NCBI RefSeq assembly: GCF_030846195.1 | Contig: NZ_JAVCWH010000002.1 | Span: 186,001 to 250,000 of the forward strand | DNA from: Paracoccus yibinensis | GTDB lineage: Bacteria; Pseudomonadota; Alphaproteobacteria; Rhodobacterales; Rhodobacteraceae | DNA: 64,000 nucleotides | Reading direction: 5' to 3' | Shown: in pieces, positions 35,802-45,132 of the stretch | Position numbering within the stretch: the stretch's first letter is position 1 | Layout of the letters: the number at the start of each line of letters is the position of its first letter | The notes under the pieces: model-generated | Databases searched by the model: none | Seen by the model: only the letters and a program-made list of their open reading frames with translations | What the model was told of the DNA's origin: nothing | Made by a program: the position numbers and the translations under genes

Positions 35802-37235
35802 CTATTCCGCACTGCCACGGGCATAGACATCTTCGTATCGGATGATGTCGTCTTCGCCCAGATAGCTGCCGGTCTGCACCTCGATCAGGACCATCGGCAC
35901 CTTTCCGGGGTTCTCCATCCGGTGAACCGCGCCCAGGGGCACATAGATCGACTGGTTTTCCGTGACCAGAGTCACCTTGTCGTCAACCGTCACCCTCGCG
36001 GTGCCGCTGACCACGATCCAGTGTTCGGACCGGTGGACGTGGCTTTGCAACGACAGCGACGCGCCGGGCTTCACGACGATGCGCTTGACCTGGAACCGGT
36101 CGGCCAGGGCCAGCGTCTCGAACCAGCCCCAGGGGCGGTGATCACGCGGAAAGGATGTGGCCTGCTTGCAGCCTTTGGCCTTAAGGGCGCTGACGGCATG
36201 GCGGACGTCCTGCGCACGGCTCTTGTCGGCCACCAGCACCGCATCTGATGTCGCGACGACCATCACATCCGTCAGCCCGATCCCCACCACCTGCACATCG
36301 CTGCCATCCGACCGCAACAGCACGTCCTGGCAATCAATGGCGGTCGAATTGCCGTCCACCACCACGCCATTCTCGGCAGGCGCCTCAAGCAGCGCCTCGC
36401 GCCAGACGGCGTCCCATCCGCCAAGGTCGGACCAGTGGCCGGAAAAGCGCACGACGGTCAGGTTCGGCGCCTTCTCCATCACGGCATAGTCGATGGACTG
36501 GTCGGGCAGGCTGACCCAGGGTTCCCGGGCCAGGCGCAGGAACCCGATGTCGTCCCTGGCCTCGTCCAGGGCGGTCAGCACGGGGGACAGGTATTCCGGC
36601 GCATGGGCGCGGAAGGCGTCGATCATGGTATCGGCGCGGAACAGGAAGATCCCGGCGTTCCACAGGAAATTGCCCTGCGTCAGCATCTGCGCCGCCGTCG
36701 CCGCATCGGGTTTTTCGACAAAGCGCGCAAGCGGCTGCGGGCCGTCGCCCTTCCCCGCCAGTTCCAGATAGCCATAGCCGGTTTCGGGCCGGTCCGGGGT
36801 GATGCCGAAGGTGACGATCCGGTCTTCAGACGCAGGGCCGACGCCCTGGCGCACCGCGCGCGCGAAGGCGGCGTGGTCCGGGATCACATGATCCGATGGC
36901 GCCACCAGCAACAATCCCTCGGGGTCCTTCGATGCGACCATCAGCGCGGCCACCAGGATCGCCGGGGCGGTGTTGCGGCCCGACGGCTCGATCACGATGG
37001 CGCCGGGATGGATGGCGATCTGGTCCAGCTGCTCGGCCACGATGAAGCGGAAGTCCGAGTTGGTCATGACGATCGGATCGGCGAAATCGGGGCCGGACAG
37101 CCTGCGGGCGGATGCCTGGAACAGGGTTTCCTCGCCCATCAGCGGCGCGAACTGCTTGGGAAAGCTTTGCCGGGATACCGGCCAAAGCCGGGTTCCCGAT
37201 CCGCCTGCCATCAGGACGGGGGTGATCTTGGTCAT
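35802..37235 (-). CDS. manC: Mannose-1-phosphate guanylyltransferase / mannose-6-phosphate isomerase
   Basis: This bifunctional type II enzyme of 477 residues makes GDP-mannose for exopolysaccharide or lipopolysaccharide. The nucleotidyltransferase half starts with MAGGSGTRLWPVSR and includes FPKQF and FVEKPD. The C-terminal cupin (about 365-470) is the isomerase, with PWGWFETL, SLQSHVHRSEHWIVVSGTA and VPLGAVHRMENPG. The start at 37235 has AAGGGA upstream. No other polysaccharide genes adjoin. Confidence 0.94.
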   Translation of the reverse strand: MTKITPVLMAGGSGTRLWPVSRQSFPKQFAPLMGEETLFQASARRLSGPDFADPIVMTNSDFRFIVAEQLDQIAIHPGAIVIEPSGRNTAPAILVAALMVASKDPEGLLLVAPSDHVIPDHAAFARAVRQGVGPASEDRIVTFGITPDRPETGYGYLELAGKGDGPQPLARFVEKPDAATAAQMLTQGNFLWNAGIFLFRADTMIDAFRAHAPEYLSPVLTALDEARDDIGFLRLAREPWVSLPDQSIDYAVMEKAPNLTVVRFSGHWSDLGGWDAVWREALLEAPAENGVVVDGNSTAIDCQDVLLRSDGSDVQVVGIGLTDVMVVATSDAVLVADKSRAQDVRHAVSALKAKGCKQATSFPRDHRPWGWFETLALADRFQVKRIVVKPGASLSLQSHVHRSEHWIVVSGTARVTVDDKVTLVTENQSIYVPLGAVHRMENPGKVPMVLIEVQTGSYLGEDDIIRYEDVYARGSAE

Positions 37236-37314
37236 GACGCTGTCCCTTGCGGCCGGTCTTGTCTTGCAAGGGATAGCCTGCCCCTTGGGATCAGAAAAGC
37301 CCATACATATGAAA

Positions 37315-37338
37315 AGGCCGGTCCCGAAGGACCGGCCT
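37315..37338 (-). terminator. Intrinsic terminator of the DUF1236 gene
   Basis: The perfect 10-bp stem AGGCCGGTCC/GGACCGGCCT (loop CGAA) ends, on the minus strand, in four Ts. It lies 27 nt after the DUF1236 stop. Confidence 0.9.
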
Positions 37339-37364
37339 GCAACGCGTGAACGACGCGCCCGCGC

Positions 37365-37823
37365 TTATTCGTAGATGTAGATGACCTTGCGGGTCTCGGG
37401 TTCGACGACCACGGGGCGATCATTGACATAGACATATTGCACGTTCGAGTTCGGCACCGTCTGGATCGTCGCCGTTTCCGGCACCACCGTTCCAACAGCA
37501 AGATCGCTGTCCAGAACGACGGATTCCGTGCGGTTTTCCATGATATAGGTGCGGGTTTCGGGGGTCAGCGCGTCCTCGCTGACGTCGCCCATGACCGCAC
37601 CGGCGACCCCGCCGATGGCCGCGCCGACTGGGCCGCCAACCGCAGCACCGGCGACTGCACCGGTCGCCGCGCCGCCAAGAGCGCCGCCGCCAGTGGTGTT
37701 CGGGTCGGTTTCGACCTGGGTCACCGTGGTCGAGGGCTGGGTCTGAACGATGGTGGTTTCGGCGACGCCGGCGCTTGCCGCGAAGGTGGCGGCAACGGCA
37801 GTCAGGGACAGAAGGGTTTTCAT
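37365..37823 (-). CDS. Secreted DUF1236-like protein with glycine zipper
   Basis: The 152-residue protein has a signal peptide (MKTLLSLTAVAATFAASAGVAE). A Thr/Gln-rich linker and a glycine-zipper segment (about residues 45-80, GGALGGAATGAVAGAAVGG) follow, able to insert in or cross membranes. The C-terminal DUF1236-like module ends YVYVNDRPVVVEPETRKVIYIYE. The start at 37823 is fixed by GGAGAT 5 nt upstream, which overlaps an earlier in-frame ATG. Function is unknown; it is monocistronic. Confidence 0.85.
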   Translation of the reverse strand: MKTLLSLTAVAATFAASAGVAETTIVQTQPSTTVTQVETDPNTTGGGALGGAATGAVAGAAVGGPVGAAIGGVAGAVMGDVSEDALTPETRTYIMENRTESVVLDSDLAVGTVVPETATIQTVPNSNVQYVYVNDRPVVVEPETRKVIYIYE

Positions 37824-37913
37824 CGTGATCTCCATTTCCGTATCTGCCGTAAAATTCGGAGATCGGCCCGGAAGTTCCCGAGGATCACGGATTATTGGCC
37901 TGACGCGACGGCA

Positions 37914-39197
37914 TTAACCATGTTTCTTCATCGGCTTACCCGCTACATAAGTTTCGCGGATGCTGCGGTCGTCGCCCATGATCTCCAGGATGAAAAGTTC
38001 CTGTTCCAGCGTTTCCGACCGCTCCATGCGCAGCGCCATCGCAGGCGTGGCGCGGGCGTCCAGCACCACCAGATCCGCCATGCTGCCAGGGTCCAGCGTG
38101 CCGATCTGGTCCGCCATCCCCAAGGCCATCGCATTACCGCGGGTGATCCAGTGGAAGGCCGACAGCGGCGTCAGCTTCTGTCCGCGCAGTTGCAGGATCT
38201 TGTAGCCTTCGTTCAGGGTCTGCAGCATGGAATAGCTGGTGCCGCCCCCCACATCGGTGGCAATCCCGCTGACCACGCCCGCCGCGCGCAGCCCGGCTTC
38301 GTCGAACAGTCCCGATCCAAGAAACAGGTTCGAGGTCGGGCAGAACACCGCCCGGCTGCCGGTTTCCGCCATGCGCTCGATCTCTCTCGGGCGCAGGTGG
38401 ATCGAGTGGCCCAGCAGCAGCTTGTCGGACAAAAGGCCGTAGGTTTCGTAGATGTCGAGGTAGTCGCGGGCCTGCGGATAGAGGCTCAGCGTGAAGTCGA
38501 TCTCGTCCTTGTTCTCGGACAGGTGGGTCTGGATGTGGCAGTCGGGATGCTCGCGCACCAGCGTTCCCGCCGCTTCCATCTGTTCGGGGGTCGAGGTGAT
38601 CGCGAAGCGCGGCGTGATCGCGTAACGCTGGCGGCCCATGCCGTGCCAGCGGCCGATCAGCGCCTTGCTGTCGTCATATCCCTGCTGGGGCGTGTCCAGC
38701 ACCTCGGGCGGGGCGTTGCGGTCCATCATCACCTTGCCCGCGACCATCGCCATGTTGCGGGCATGGGCTGCGGAAAACAGCGCCTCGGCGCTTTCGGCGT
38801 GGACCGAACAGAAGGCGACCGCCGTGGTCGTACCGTGATCCGTCAGCAGGTTCAGGAAGGCCTCGGCCATGGCGGGGGCATGGCCCTGCTGGCGGAAGCG
38901 CGCTTCCTCGGGGAAGGTATAGGTGTTCAGCCAGTCCAGAAGCTGCGCGCCCCAGCTGGCGATCACCTGCACCTGCGGGAAGTGGATATGCGTGTCGATG
39001 AAGCCCGGCATGATCAGGTGCGGGCGGTGGTCGATTTCGGCCAAGCCGGGACGGGCCAGGGTGGCGTAGTCGTCCACGGCCAGGATGCGGCCGTCCTCGA
39101 CCAGGATCGCGCCGTCCTCAAGGTAGCGGTGGTTGTCGGACGTGTCGTGGGGGTCGGCGTGGAAGCCGAGAACGCGGCCCCGGATCAGCTGTTGCAT
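37914..39197 (-). CDS. guaD: Guanine deaminase
   Basis: The 427-residue amidohydrolase converts guanine to xanthine. Metal ligands are in PGFIDTHIHFPQ, with later histidines in THLSENKDE and GHSIHL and the catalytic Asp in IATDVGGGTS. Its start lies 13 nt inside the end of xdhC, so it is the last gene of xdhABC-guaD. The product xanthine is the substrate of the upstream-encoded dehydrogenase. Confidence 0.95.
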   Translation of the reverse strand: MQQLIRGRVLGFHADPHDTSDNHRYLEDGAILVEDGRILAVDDYATLARPGLAEIDHRPHLIMPGFIDTHIHFPQVQVIASWGAQLLDWLNTYTFPEEARFRQQGHAPAMAEAFLNLLTDHGTTTAVAFCSVHAESAEALFSAAHARNMAMVAGKVMMDRNAPPEVLDTPQQGYDDSKALIGRWHGMGRQRYAITPRFAITSTPEQMEAAGTLVREHPDCHIQTHLSENKDEIDFTLSLYPQARDYLDIYETYGLLSDKLLLGHSIHLRPREIERMAETGSRAVFCPTSNLFLGSGLFDEAGLRAAGVVSGIATDVGGGTSYSMLQTLNEGYKILQLRGQKLTPLSAFHWITRGNAMALGMADQIGTLDPGSMADLVVLDARATPAMALRMERSETLEQELFILEIMGDDRSIRETYVAGKPMKKHG

Positions 39198-39925
39198 GGG
39201 TATTTTTTCAAAGAAGAAGCTGCAGTCAGCCGCGCGATCAGTTCGGCGGCGGTGAAGGCGGCGATGACCGCCGGACGCTTGTCATGGGTGAAGCCTGCGC
39301 CGATGGGGCAGACCAGCGGCGCGGCGTCGAGGCCGCGCTCTCGGGCAAAGCGGGTGAACTGCGCGCGCTTGGTGGCGCTGCCGATCATGCCGATATAGAA
39401 CAGGTCGTCGCGCGCCAAGGCCTCGGCAGCCAGCAGGAAATCGAGCGCATGGTCATGGGTCAGGATCACCACGGCGCTGCCGGGACGGGCGGCGCGGATT
39501 TCGGATTCGGGCAGCGGGGTCAGGCGGGTCTCGATGCCAGGGGCGGCCTGGGCCAGTTCCTCGGGACGGCTGTCGATCAGGGTCGCGTTGACCGGCAAGG
39601 GTTGCAGCGCCTGCGCCAAAGCGCGCCCGACATGGCCCGCGCCGAAGACCAGCACGTCGGGATGATCCTCGGGCGTGGGGCCTTCCCGGTCCAGGTGCAG
39701 GACCACCCTGCCCCCGCAGCACTGGCCGATTTCCGGCCCCAGGGGGATGTCCATGCGCGCCTCGGCCTCGCCCGAGGCCAACATGGCACGGGCGCGCTCG
39801 ATGGCCATGTATTCCAGCTGGCCGCCGCCGATGGTGCCCTCCACGCGATCGGGACCGACAAACATCTCGGCCCCCGCATCGCGCGGAGTGGACCCCAGGG
39901 CCTGCATGACCCGGACCCGGATCAT
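39185..39925 (-). CDS. xdhC: Xanthine dehydrogenase accessory factor XdhC
   Basis: The 246-residue chaperone inserts sulfurated molybdenum cofactor into XdhB. It has the N-terminal signature GSTPRDAGAEMFV and GTIGGGQLEY, and the Rossmann-like segment DVLVFGAGHVGRALAQAL. The protein starts about 20 residues later than many homologues. However, its ATG overlaps the xdhB stop (ATGA), the standard coupling in this operon, so I accept it. Confidence 0.92.
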   Translation of the reverse strand: MIRVRVMQALGSTPRDAGAEMFVGPDRVEGTIGGGQLEYMAIERARAMLASGEAEARMDIPLGPEIGQCCGGRVVLHLDREGPTPEDHPDVLVFGAGHVGRALAQALQPLPVNATLIDSRPEELAQAAPGIETRLTPLPESEIRAARPGSAVVILTHDHALDFLLAAEALARDDLFYIGMIGSATKRAQFTRFARERGLDAAPLVCPIGAGFTHDKRPAVIAAFTAAELIARLTAASSLKKYPCNS

Positions 39926-42228
39926 CCCCGCAGCTTCTCGATCGCCATCAGCACGCGTTCGGGCGTGGCGGGGGCGTCCAGGCGCGGGTGTTCGCGATAG
40001 TCGCTGAAGGATGCGACGGCCATGTTGATCGCCTCGAAGACGCTGATGCCCAGCATGAAGGGCGGCTCGCCCACGGCCTTGGACCGCTTGATGCTGCGTT
40101 CGGCGTTTTCTGACCAGTCTGCCAGCTTGACGTTGAAGACGCGCGGCCTGTCAGACGCCAGCGGCACCTTGTAGGTGGAAGGCGCGTGGGTCCGCAGGCG
40201 CCCCTTGTCGTCCCACCACAGCTCCTCGGTGGTCAGCCAGCCGGCGCCCTGGACAAAGGCGCCCTCGACTTGGCCCTTGTCCAGGGCCGGGTTCAGGGAC
40301 CGACCCACGTCATGGATCACGTCCGTGCGGTCGATGACATATTCGCCGGTCAGCGTATCGACCGACACCTCGGACACCGAGGCGCCATAAGCATAGTAAT
40401 AGAACGGCCGCCCCCGGCCCGTCGCGCGGTCCCAGTGGATCTTGGGCGTCTTGTAGAAGCCCGCCGCCGACAGGTGGATCCGCGCCATGTAGGCCGCCGC
40501 GATCACCTCGTTCCAGGGGATCAGGTGGTCGCCCGCGCGGATATGGCCGGGCACGAACTGGATGTCATCCTTCGGCTGCTGCCAGCGTTCGGCCACGAAC
40601 TCGACCAGCCGCGCCTTGATCTGTTCGGCCGCGTCAAGCGCCGCCATGCCGTTCAGGTCGGTCCCCGAGGACGCCGCCGTGGCCGAGGTGTTGGGCACCT
40701 TTTCCGTCGTGGTGCGGGTGATCTTGATGCAGTTGATGTCGCACTGGAACGCCTCGGCCACGACCTGGGCGACCTTGGTGTTGAGGCCCTGCCCCATCTC
40801 GCAGCCGCCATGGTTCAGCGCGATGGACCCGTCGTTATAGACATGGATCAGCGCGCCCGCCTGGTTGAACCAGGTCGCGGTGAAGCTGATGCCGAACTTG
40901 ACCGGCGTCAGCGCGATGCCCTTGCGGATCACGCCCCCCTTCGCGTTCCAGTCCAGCACCGCCTGGCGGCGGGCGTGATAGTCGCTGGATGCCTCAAGCT
41001 CCGCAAAGATTTGCGGCAGGATCTGGTCGGTGACCTCCTGGTGATAAGGCGTCAACTGGCCGTTCTGGTAAAGGTTCGCCTTGCGGATCTCCAGCGGGTC
41101 GCGGCCCAGCGTATAGGCGATTTCCTCCATGATTCGTTCGGCGACGATCACGCCCTGCGGCCCGCCAAAGCCGCGGAAGGCCGTGTTGCTGACCGTGTTC
41201 GTCTTCATCGGATGGCTGCTGACGCGCACATCGGGATAGTAATAGGCGTTATCGCAGTGGAACAGCGCGCGATCCGTCACCGGGCCGGAGAGGTCGGCAG
41301 AGAAACCGCAACGGGCATACCAGTCACCCCGGACCGCGCGGATCTTGCCGTCATCGTCGAAGCCGACTTCGTAATCCACGACGAAATCGTGGCGCTTGCC
41401 GGTGGCGGTCATGTCGTCGTCGCGGTCGGGGCGGATCTTGACGGCGCGGTTCCAGCGTTTCGCGGCAATGGCCGCAACGCAGGAAAACAGGTTCATCTGC
41501 GTTTCCTTGCCGCCGAAGCCCCCGCCCATCCGGCGCACGTTCACCACGACCGCGTTGTTCTGGCAACCCAGCACATGGGCCACCATGTGCTGCACCTCGG
41601 ACGGGTGCTGGGTCGAGACGTTGATGGTCACGTCCTCGTCCTCGCCCGGGACGGCCATGGCGATCTGGCCTTCCAGGTAGAAATGGTCCTGCCCGCCGAT
41701 TTTGAAGCGGCCCTTGATCACACGGGGCGCGGCGGCCATGCCTGCATCCGCATCGCCACGGCGCAGGGTCAGGGGATCGGTGACATAGCCCATCCCGGCG
41801 TCTTTCGCGGCCATCGGGTCAAGCGCATGGGGCAGAACGTCATAGGTGATGCGCACCTTGTGCGCCGCGCGCCGTGCCTGATCGCGTGTTTCCGCGATCA
41901 CGGCAAAGACCGGCTGGCCCCAGAACAGGACCTCTTCCTCGGCGAAGATCGGGTCGTCGTGCTTGCCGTTGGGCGACACGTCGTTGACGCCGGGAATGTC
42001 CTTGGCAGTCAGCACCCCAACGACGCCCGGGTGCGCCAGCGTTTCCGAAAAATCCATGCCGGTGATCTTGCCATGCGCGCATTGCGACAGGCCCAGATAG
42101 GCGTGCAGCAACCCATAAGGCTCGGCCAGGTCGTCGGTGTAGTCGGCGCGGCCGGTGACGTGCTTGATGGCGCTGTCGTGGATGGTGTCCTGATGCGCCT
42201 GGCCGCGGATGGTGGTTTCGTCCTTCAT
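39922..42228 (-). CDS. xdhB: Xanthine dehydrogenase molybdopterin-binding subunit
   Basis: The 768-residue large subunit carries the molybdenum cofactor and oxidises hypoxanthine and xanthine to urate. It shows the family segments GGFGGKETQ, AFRGFGGPQG and CEMGQGLNTK. The C-terminal catalytic Glu region is VGEPPFMLGISVFEAI. ATG 42228, with GGGAG upstream, is 1 nt after the xdhA stop. Confidence 0.96.
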   Translation of the reverse strand: MKDETTIRGQAHQDTIHDSAIKHVTGRADYTDDLAEPYGLLHAYLGLSQCAHGKITGMDFSETLAHPGVVGVLTAKDIPGVNDVSPNGKHDDPIFAEEEVLFWGQPVFAVIAETRDQARRAAHKVRITYDVLPHALDPMAAKDAGMGYVTDPLTLRRGDADAGMAAAPRVIKGRFKIGGQDHFYLEGQIAMAVPGEDEDVTINVSTQHPSEVQHMVAHVLGCQNNAVVVNVRRMGGGFGGKETQMNLFSCVAAIAAKRWNRAVKIRPDRDDDMTATGKRHDFVVDYEVGFDDDGKIRAVRGDWYARCGFSADLSGPVTDRALFHCDNAYYYPDVRVSSHPMKTNTVSNTAFRGFGGPQGVIVAERIMEEIAYTLGRDPLEIRKANLYQNGQLTPYHQEVTDQILPQIFAELEASSDYHARRQAVLDWNAKGGVIRKGIALTPVKFGISFTATWFNQAGALIHVYNDGSIALNHGGCEMGQGLNTKVAQVVAEAFQCDINCIKITRTTTEKVPNTSATAASSGTDLNGMAALDAAEQIKARLVEFVAERWQQPKDDIQFVPGHIRAGDHLIPWNEVIAAAYMARIHLSAAGFYKTPKIHWDRATGRGRPFYYYAYGASVSEVSVDTLTGEYVIDRTDVIHDVGRSLNPALDKGQVEGAFVQGAGWLTTEELWWDDKGRLRTHAPSTYKVPLASDRPRVFNVKLADWSENAERSIKRSKAVGEPPFMLGISVFEAINMAVASFSDYREHPRLDAPATPERVLMAIEKLRG

Positions 42229-42229
42229 G

Positions 42230-43681
42230 TCATGCTCCCACGGCTTGGGTGAGGCGAACCGGCAGGCCGGGTTCGGATTGTTCCAGCCAGAAGCGGCGGA
42301 ACAGGTTGGCGGCGACCGTGCGACGGTAATCGGCACTGGCGCGCCAGTCGCTCAGCGGCTGGAAGTCGTCCGCGACGGCACGGGCGGCGGCCTCGAAGGC
42401 TTCTCGGGCGAAGGGCTGCCCCTTCAGCGCGGCCTCGGCCCCCGAGGCACGCTTGGGCGTGCCCGCCATTCCGCCGAAACAGATGCGGGCATCGGTGATC
42501 GTGCCGCCTTCGACGGTCAGGCAGAAGCCGGCGGCGACGGCGGTGATGTCGCTGTCGCGGCGCTTGCTGATCTTGTATGCGGCGACCTTGGCTTGCGGGC
42601 GGATCGGGATGATGACCTCCTCGACGAATTCGCCCGGCGCGCGGTCCTGCTTGCCGTATTCGATGAAGAAATCCCCAAGCGGCAGTTCGCGCCGCGCCTC
42701 GCCCTTGCGCAACACGATCCGCGCGCCAAGCGCGATCAGCAGCGGCGGCGTGTCGCCGATGGGCGATCCGTTGGCGATGTTGGCGCCGATGGTGCCCATG
42801 TTACGCACCTGCCAGCCGCCGATGCGCAGCCAGTAGTCATAGGCGGCGGGGATATGCTGGCGGATCAGCGGCGCGGCCTCGCTGTAGGTCACGCCCGCGC
42901 CCAGGCGGATCTCGTCCCCCTCGACGCGCTTGGACTTCATCAGGTGGCCGATGAACACCGCAGGGGAGATGTCGCGCATGAACTTCGTGACCCACAGGCC
43001 GACATCGGTCGCGCCGGCGATGATGGTGGCTTTCGGTTCGGCCTCCAGCACGGCGGCCAGATCGTCCACATCGCCGGGGATGATGGCGCGTTCGCCGCCC
43101 TTCGACAGTTCGACCCGCTCGCCCCGCATGTCCCGCAGCTTCGAGGTCACGAGTTCCCGTTCCACCGCCAGCGCGTCGGATGCCTGACCGCCCGCGCGGC
43201 CTGCGGCAAGCGCCGCCTTGACGATCGGCTCGTATCCCGTGCAGCGGCAGATGTTGCCTTGCAAAGCCACCTCGATATCCGTGGCCGTGGCTTCGGGATT
43301 GGCCATCCACAAGCCATACAGCGCGATCACGATCCCCGGCGTGCAGAAGCCGCACTGACTGCCGTGATGTTCCACCATCGCGGCCTGGATCGGGTGCAAT
43401 CCGCCGTCCGGCCCGTGCAGGTGTTCGATCGTGACGACATGGCAGCCATGGCAGGACGCCAGGAAGCGGATGCAGGCGTTCACGGGTTCATAGATCAGCC
43501 CGTCATCGGTCAAGCGACCGACGAGCACCGTGCAGGCGCCGCAATCGCCCTCGGCGCAGCCTTCCTTGGTGCCGGTCAGGCGGCGGTTGATGCGCAGGAA
43601 ATCCAGCAGCGTGTCCGAAGCACCGACCTCGGTCAATTCAACCTGCTGATCGTTCAGCAGAAAGCGCAGCGCGGGTGTCAT
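42230..43681 (-). CDS. xdhA: Xanthine dehydrogenase iron-sulfur and FAD subunit
   Basis: The 483-residue small subunit passes electrons from the Mo site to NAD. Two [2Fe-2S] clusters are shown by GCAEGDCGACTVL and by SQCGFCTPGIV with GNICRCTGYEP. The FAD-binding domain begins near ATIIAGATDVGLW. AAGGA precedes ATG 43681; the frame stays open 33 nt further upstream but without support. It is the first gene of the operon and divergent from a LysR gene. Confidence 0.96.
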   Translation of the reverse strand: MTPALRFLLNDQQVELTEVGASDTLLDFLRINRRLTGTKEGCAEGDCGACTVLVGRLTDDGLIYEPVNACIRFLASCHGCHVVTIEHLHGPDGGLHPIQAAMVEHHGSQCGFCTPGIVIALYGLWMANPEATATDIEVALQGNICRCTGYEPIVKAALAAGRAGGQASDALAVERELVTSKLRDMRGERVELSKGGERAIIPGDVDDLAAVLEAEPKATIIAGATDVGLWVTKFMRDISPAVFIGHLMKSKRVEGDEIRLGAGVTYSEAAPLIRQHIPAAYDYWLRIGGWQVRNMGTIGANIANGSPIGDTPPLLIALGARIVLRKGEARRELPLGDFFIEYGKQDRAPGEFVEEVIIPIRPQAKVAAYKISKRRDSDITAVAAGFCLTVEGGTITDARICFGGMAGTPKRASGAEAALKGQPFAREAFEAAARAVADDFQPLSDWRASADYRRTVAANLFRRFWLEQSEPGLPVRLTQAVGA

Positions 43682-43794
43682 GGCAATCCTTCGTGGCTGT
43701 GGACCCGTCATCAAGCTAGGCCGAAAAAAACGGTTGCGAAATCGGCGCCGACCCGGAAGACTTTACACGATTCCTTGAAAACGGCCTATCATCC

Positions 43795-44694
43795 ATGTCC
43801 TATCTTGAAAGCCTGCGCGTCTTTGTCCGTGTGGTCGAACTGGGTTCGATCACGTCGGGGGGCCGGGACCTGCGGCTTTCCCCGGCAGTGGCCTCGAACC
43901 GCATCAAGGATCTGGAAAACCGCTTTGGCGTGCGGCTGCTGAACCGCACCACCCGCAAGCTGACCCCCACCGAGATCGGGCGCGCCTTCTATGACAACGC
44001 CCGCCGCGTCATCGACACCTTGGACGAGGCCGAGGCGCTTGTGTCCAGCTTCTCGGGCCGCCCGCAGGGGGTGATCCGCCTGACCGCGCCGCTTGGCCTG
44101 GGACGGCGGCTGATCGCACCGTTGATCCCGCCTTTCTGCAAGGAAAACCCCGGCGTCGAATTCCGGCTGCGGCTGTCGGACCGCAACGTCAACATTGTCG
44201 AGGATGCGATCGACCTGGCGTTCTTTCTGGGAGAACCCGCCGATTCCGCATTGAAATGGCGCAAGATCGCGGATTGTCCGCGCGTGCTGGTCGCCTCGTC
44301 CGAATACCTGGCCCAGCACGGCACCCCCAAGGCGCCCGAGGATCTGGTCGATCACAACTGCCTGCTGCTGCGCTATCCCCGCAGCCCGGAATTCTACTGG
44401 GTCCTGCAGACCGAGGACGGCCCGCAGAAGATGATGGTTTCGGGGCGTTTCGACACCGACGACGGCGACGTGCTGACAACCTGGGCGCGTGGGGGTGAAG
44501 GTATCGCAAACCGGCCGCTGTACGAAGTCGCCGCAGATATCAAGTCCGGCCGCCTGGTCGAGGTCTTGCCCCGGAACCGCCCCCTGCCGTCGCAATTCGG
44601 CTGCCTGACCCCGCATCGACGGTTGCAAGACCCGAAGGTTCGGATGTTCGCGGATTTCGCGGTGCGGGAATTGAAGAAGGTTTTTGACCGCTAG
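43795..44694 (+). CDS. LysR-family regulator, divergent from xdhABC-guaD
   Basis: The 299-residue protein has an N-terminal winged helix (ESLRVFVRVVELGSITSGG..., about 1-60) and a periplasmic-binding-like effector domain. The 113-nt divergent intergenic region, with CCG-N7-CGG at 43721-43733, would hold its site. By position it is the likely regulator of purine oxidation, perhaps responding to urate or a related purine; this is inference. Its stop overlaps that of the convergent GNAT gene by 2 nt. Confidence 0.88.
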   Translation: MSYLESLRVFVRVVELGSITSGGRDLRLSPAVASNRIKDLENRFGVRLLNRTTRKLTPTEIGRAFYDNARRVIDTLDEAEALVSSFSGRPQGVIRLTAPLGLGRRLIAPLIPPFCKENPGVEFRLRLSDRNVNIVEDAIDLAFFLGEPADSALKWRKIADCPRVLVASSEYLAQHGTPKAPEDLVDHNCLLLRYPRSPEFYWVLQTEDGPQKMMVSGRFDTDDGDVLTTWARGGEGIANRPLYEVAADIKSGRLVEVLPRNRPLPSQFGCLTPHRRLQDPKVRMFADFAVRELKKVFDR

Positions 44695-45128
44695 GACGGG
44701 CGCGTCTTGAACAGGCGGATATTGCCGCCGCCCAGGTCGATCTCGCTGCCCCAACCGAGATGGCGGTAAACGGCAGCGGCGCGGGTGCCGCGGCCGGTTT
44801 CAAGCCAGATGACAGGGTGGCGCTGGAACAGCGCGGCCTCGGCCCTGGCGACAAGCCCGCCGCCGATGCCGCGTCCTTCGCATTCCGGGCGCACGAAGGC
44901 GGCGAACAGGGTTCCCCGGTCGTCGTCGATCATGGAAAAGCCGACGATCCGGTCATCCTCGACCGCGACCCAGCAGCAAGGGGCCGTGACGATCATGGCC
45001 GAAACGCTTTCGGGCGTGACGCCCAGCCTGGCCAGTTCCTCGACCCCCTGGTGGTTTTCCCGGACCGACGTGCGGACGTCGAACAAGGCTGCCGTATCCT
45101 CGGGCCGTGCGGGCCGGATACGGAACAC
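44691..45128 (-). CDS. GNAT-family acetyltransferase at the end of the uraH-puuD operon
   Basis: The 145-residue N-acetyltransferase fold has the acetyl-CoA loop RGIGGGLVARAE and the C-terminal strand VYRHLGWGSEIDLGGGNIRLF. GTG 45128 is chosen because the domain starts there (FRIRPARPEDTAALF) and the puuD stop lies 4 nt upstream; the frame stays open further into puuD without similarity. Its acceptor is unknown. It is tightly packed between puuD and the convergent LysR gene. Confidence 0.8.
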   Translation of the reverse strand: MFRIRPARPEDTAALFDVRTSVRENHQGVEELARLGVTPESVSAMIVTAPCCWVAVEDDRIVGFSMIDDDRGTLFAAFVRPECEGRGIGGGLVARAEAALFQRHPVIWLETGRGTRAAAVYRHLGWGSEIDLGGGNIRLFKTRPS

Positions 45129-45132
45129 GGGC